Of a DNA stretch of 7,103 nucleotides, positions 6,982 through 7,103 are shown one piece after another. Source of the stretch: Gammaproteobacteria bacterium (GTDB lineage Bacteria > Pseudomonadota > Gammaproteobacteria > Chromatiales > Chromatiaceae). The stretch lies in contig JAGVUH010000296.1 of assembly GCA_019136395.1 (NCBI GenBank), positions 1 to 7,103 of the forward strand, given 5' to 3'. Made by a program: the position numbers and the translations under genes. The notes under the pieces were generated by a model. The model was given only the letters and a program-made list of their open reading frames with translations. It did not search any database and was not told the DNA's origin. How positions within the stretch are numbered: the first letter of the stretch is position 1; the number at the start of each line of letters is the position of its first letter.

Positions 6982-7021
6982 AGAAAAACAAAACCCCGAC
7001 GTCTGAAGAGACGCCGGGGTT
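6982..7021 (-). terminator. Intrinsic terminator of the rRNA operon
   Basis: The arms 6992-7004 and 7009-7021 form a 13-bp stem on the minus-strand RNA (AACCCCGGCGUCU with AGACGUCGGGGUU), including one G-U pair, closed by a CUUC loop. A T-rich run, TTGTTTTT, follows at once, continuing to about 6982. It begins about 12 bases after the 5S 3' end, the normal place for an rrn terminator. The G-U pair would be an A-C mismatch in RNA from the plus strand, which supports minus-strand use. Confidence 0.93.
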
Positions 7022-7033
7022 GGGGGATAAGGA

Positions 7034-7103
7034 CCTGGCGGTGACCTACTTTCACATGGGGAGGCCCCACACTATCATCGGCGATACACCGTTTCACTTC
7101 TGA
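7034..7103 (-). rRNA. rrf: 5S ribosomal RNA, 3' part (gene cut by window edge)
   Basis: The minus strand reads TCAGAAGTGAAACGGTG, then CGCCGATGATAGTGTGGGG, CCTCCCCATGTGAAAGTAGG and finally CACCGCCAGG. This matches the 3' 70 or so bases of gammaproteobacterial 5S rRNA, from loop C through the GGGG/CCCC helix to the closing 3' strand of helix I. The 5' 45-50 bases lie beyond position 7103. The exact mature 3' end may be one to three bases further left, at 7031-7033. The rest of the rRNA operon should lie to the right. Confidence 0.95.

Overview
The window looks like a chromosomal housekeeping stretch from a GC-rich gammaproteobacterium outside the enteric group. A Chromatiales-like or other sulfur-bacterium relative is plausible, but I cannot name a genus. 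Four things support this: a classical SMC condensin (enterics use MukB); an IlvD that matches the long E. coli-type enzyme almost motif for motif; the short one-domain form of QueF; and a 5S rRNA 3' half of gammaproteobacterial type. There are no transposases, integrases, phage genes, CRISPR repeats or other signs of transfer.

Layout, left to right. (1) 1-1583, minus: the N-terminal half of smc (ATPase head half, first coiled-coil arm and the edge of the hinge), running off the left end. (2) 1584-1991: divergent spacer between smc and queF with a weak queF promoter candidate, one small hairpin and a doubtful 56-codon frame. (3) 1992-2381, plus: queF, the last step to preQ1 for queuosine tRNA modification. 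(4) 2382-2772: gene-free leader of pckA with two abutting inverted repeats, one burying a perfect Shine-Dalgarno sequence. (5) 2773-4350, plus: pckA, ATP-dependent PEP carboxykinase. (6) 4351-4498: convergent spacer with a perfect 12-bp inverted repeat. (7) 4499-6346, minus: ilvD, dihydroxyacid dehydratase. (8) 6469-6951, minus: an unrecognised 160-residue membrane-anchored protein. (9) 6982-7021: intrinsic terminator of an rRNA operon. (10) 7034-7103, minus: the 3' part of 5S rRNA, running off the right end.

The genes do not form a pathway. They are separate transcription units for chromosome organisation, tRNA modification, gluconeogenesis or anaplerosis, branched-chain amino acid synthesis, and the end of an rRNA operon. 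queF and pckA face right, while smc, ilvD, the small membrane protein and 5S face left. I found no convincing undescribed system. The points most worth a second look are the structured leader of pckA, the T-less 12-bp inverted repeat between pckA and ilvD, and the small anchored protein whose start lies only about 30 bp beyond an rRNA terminator.
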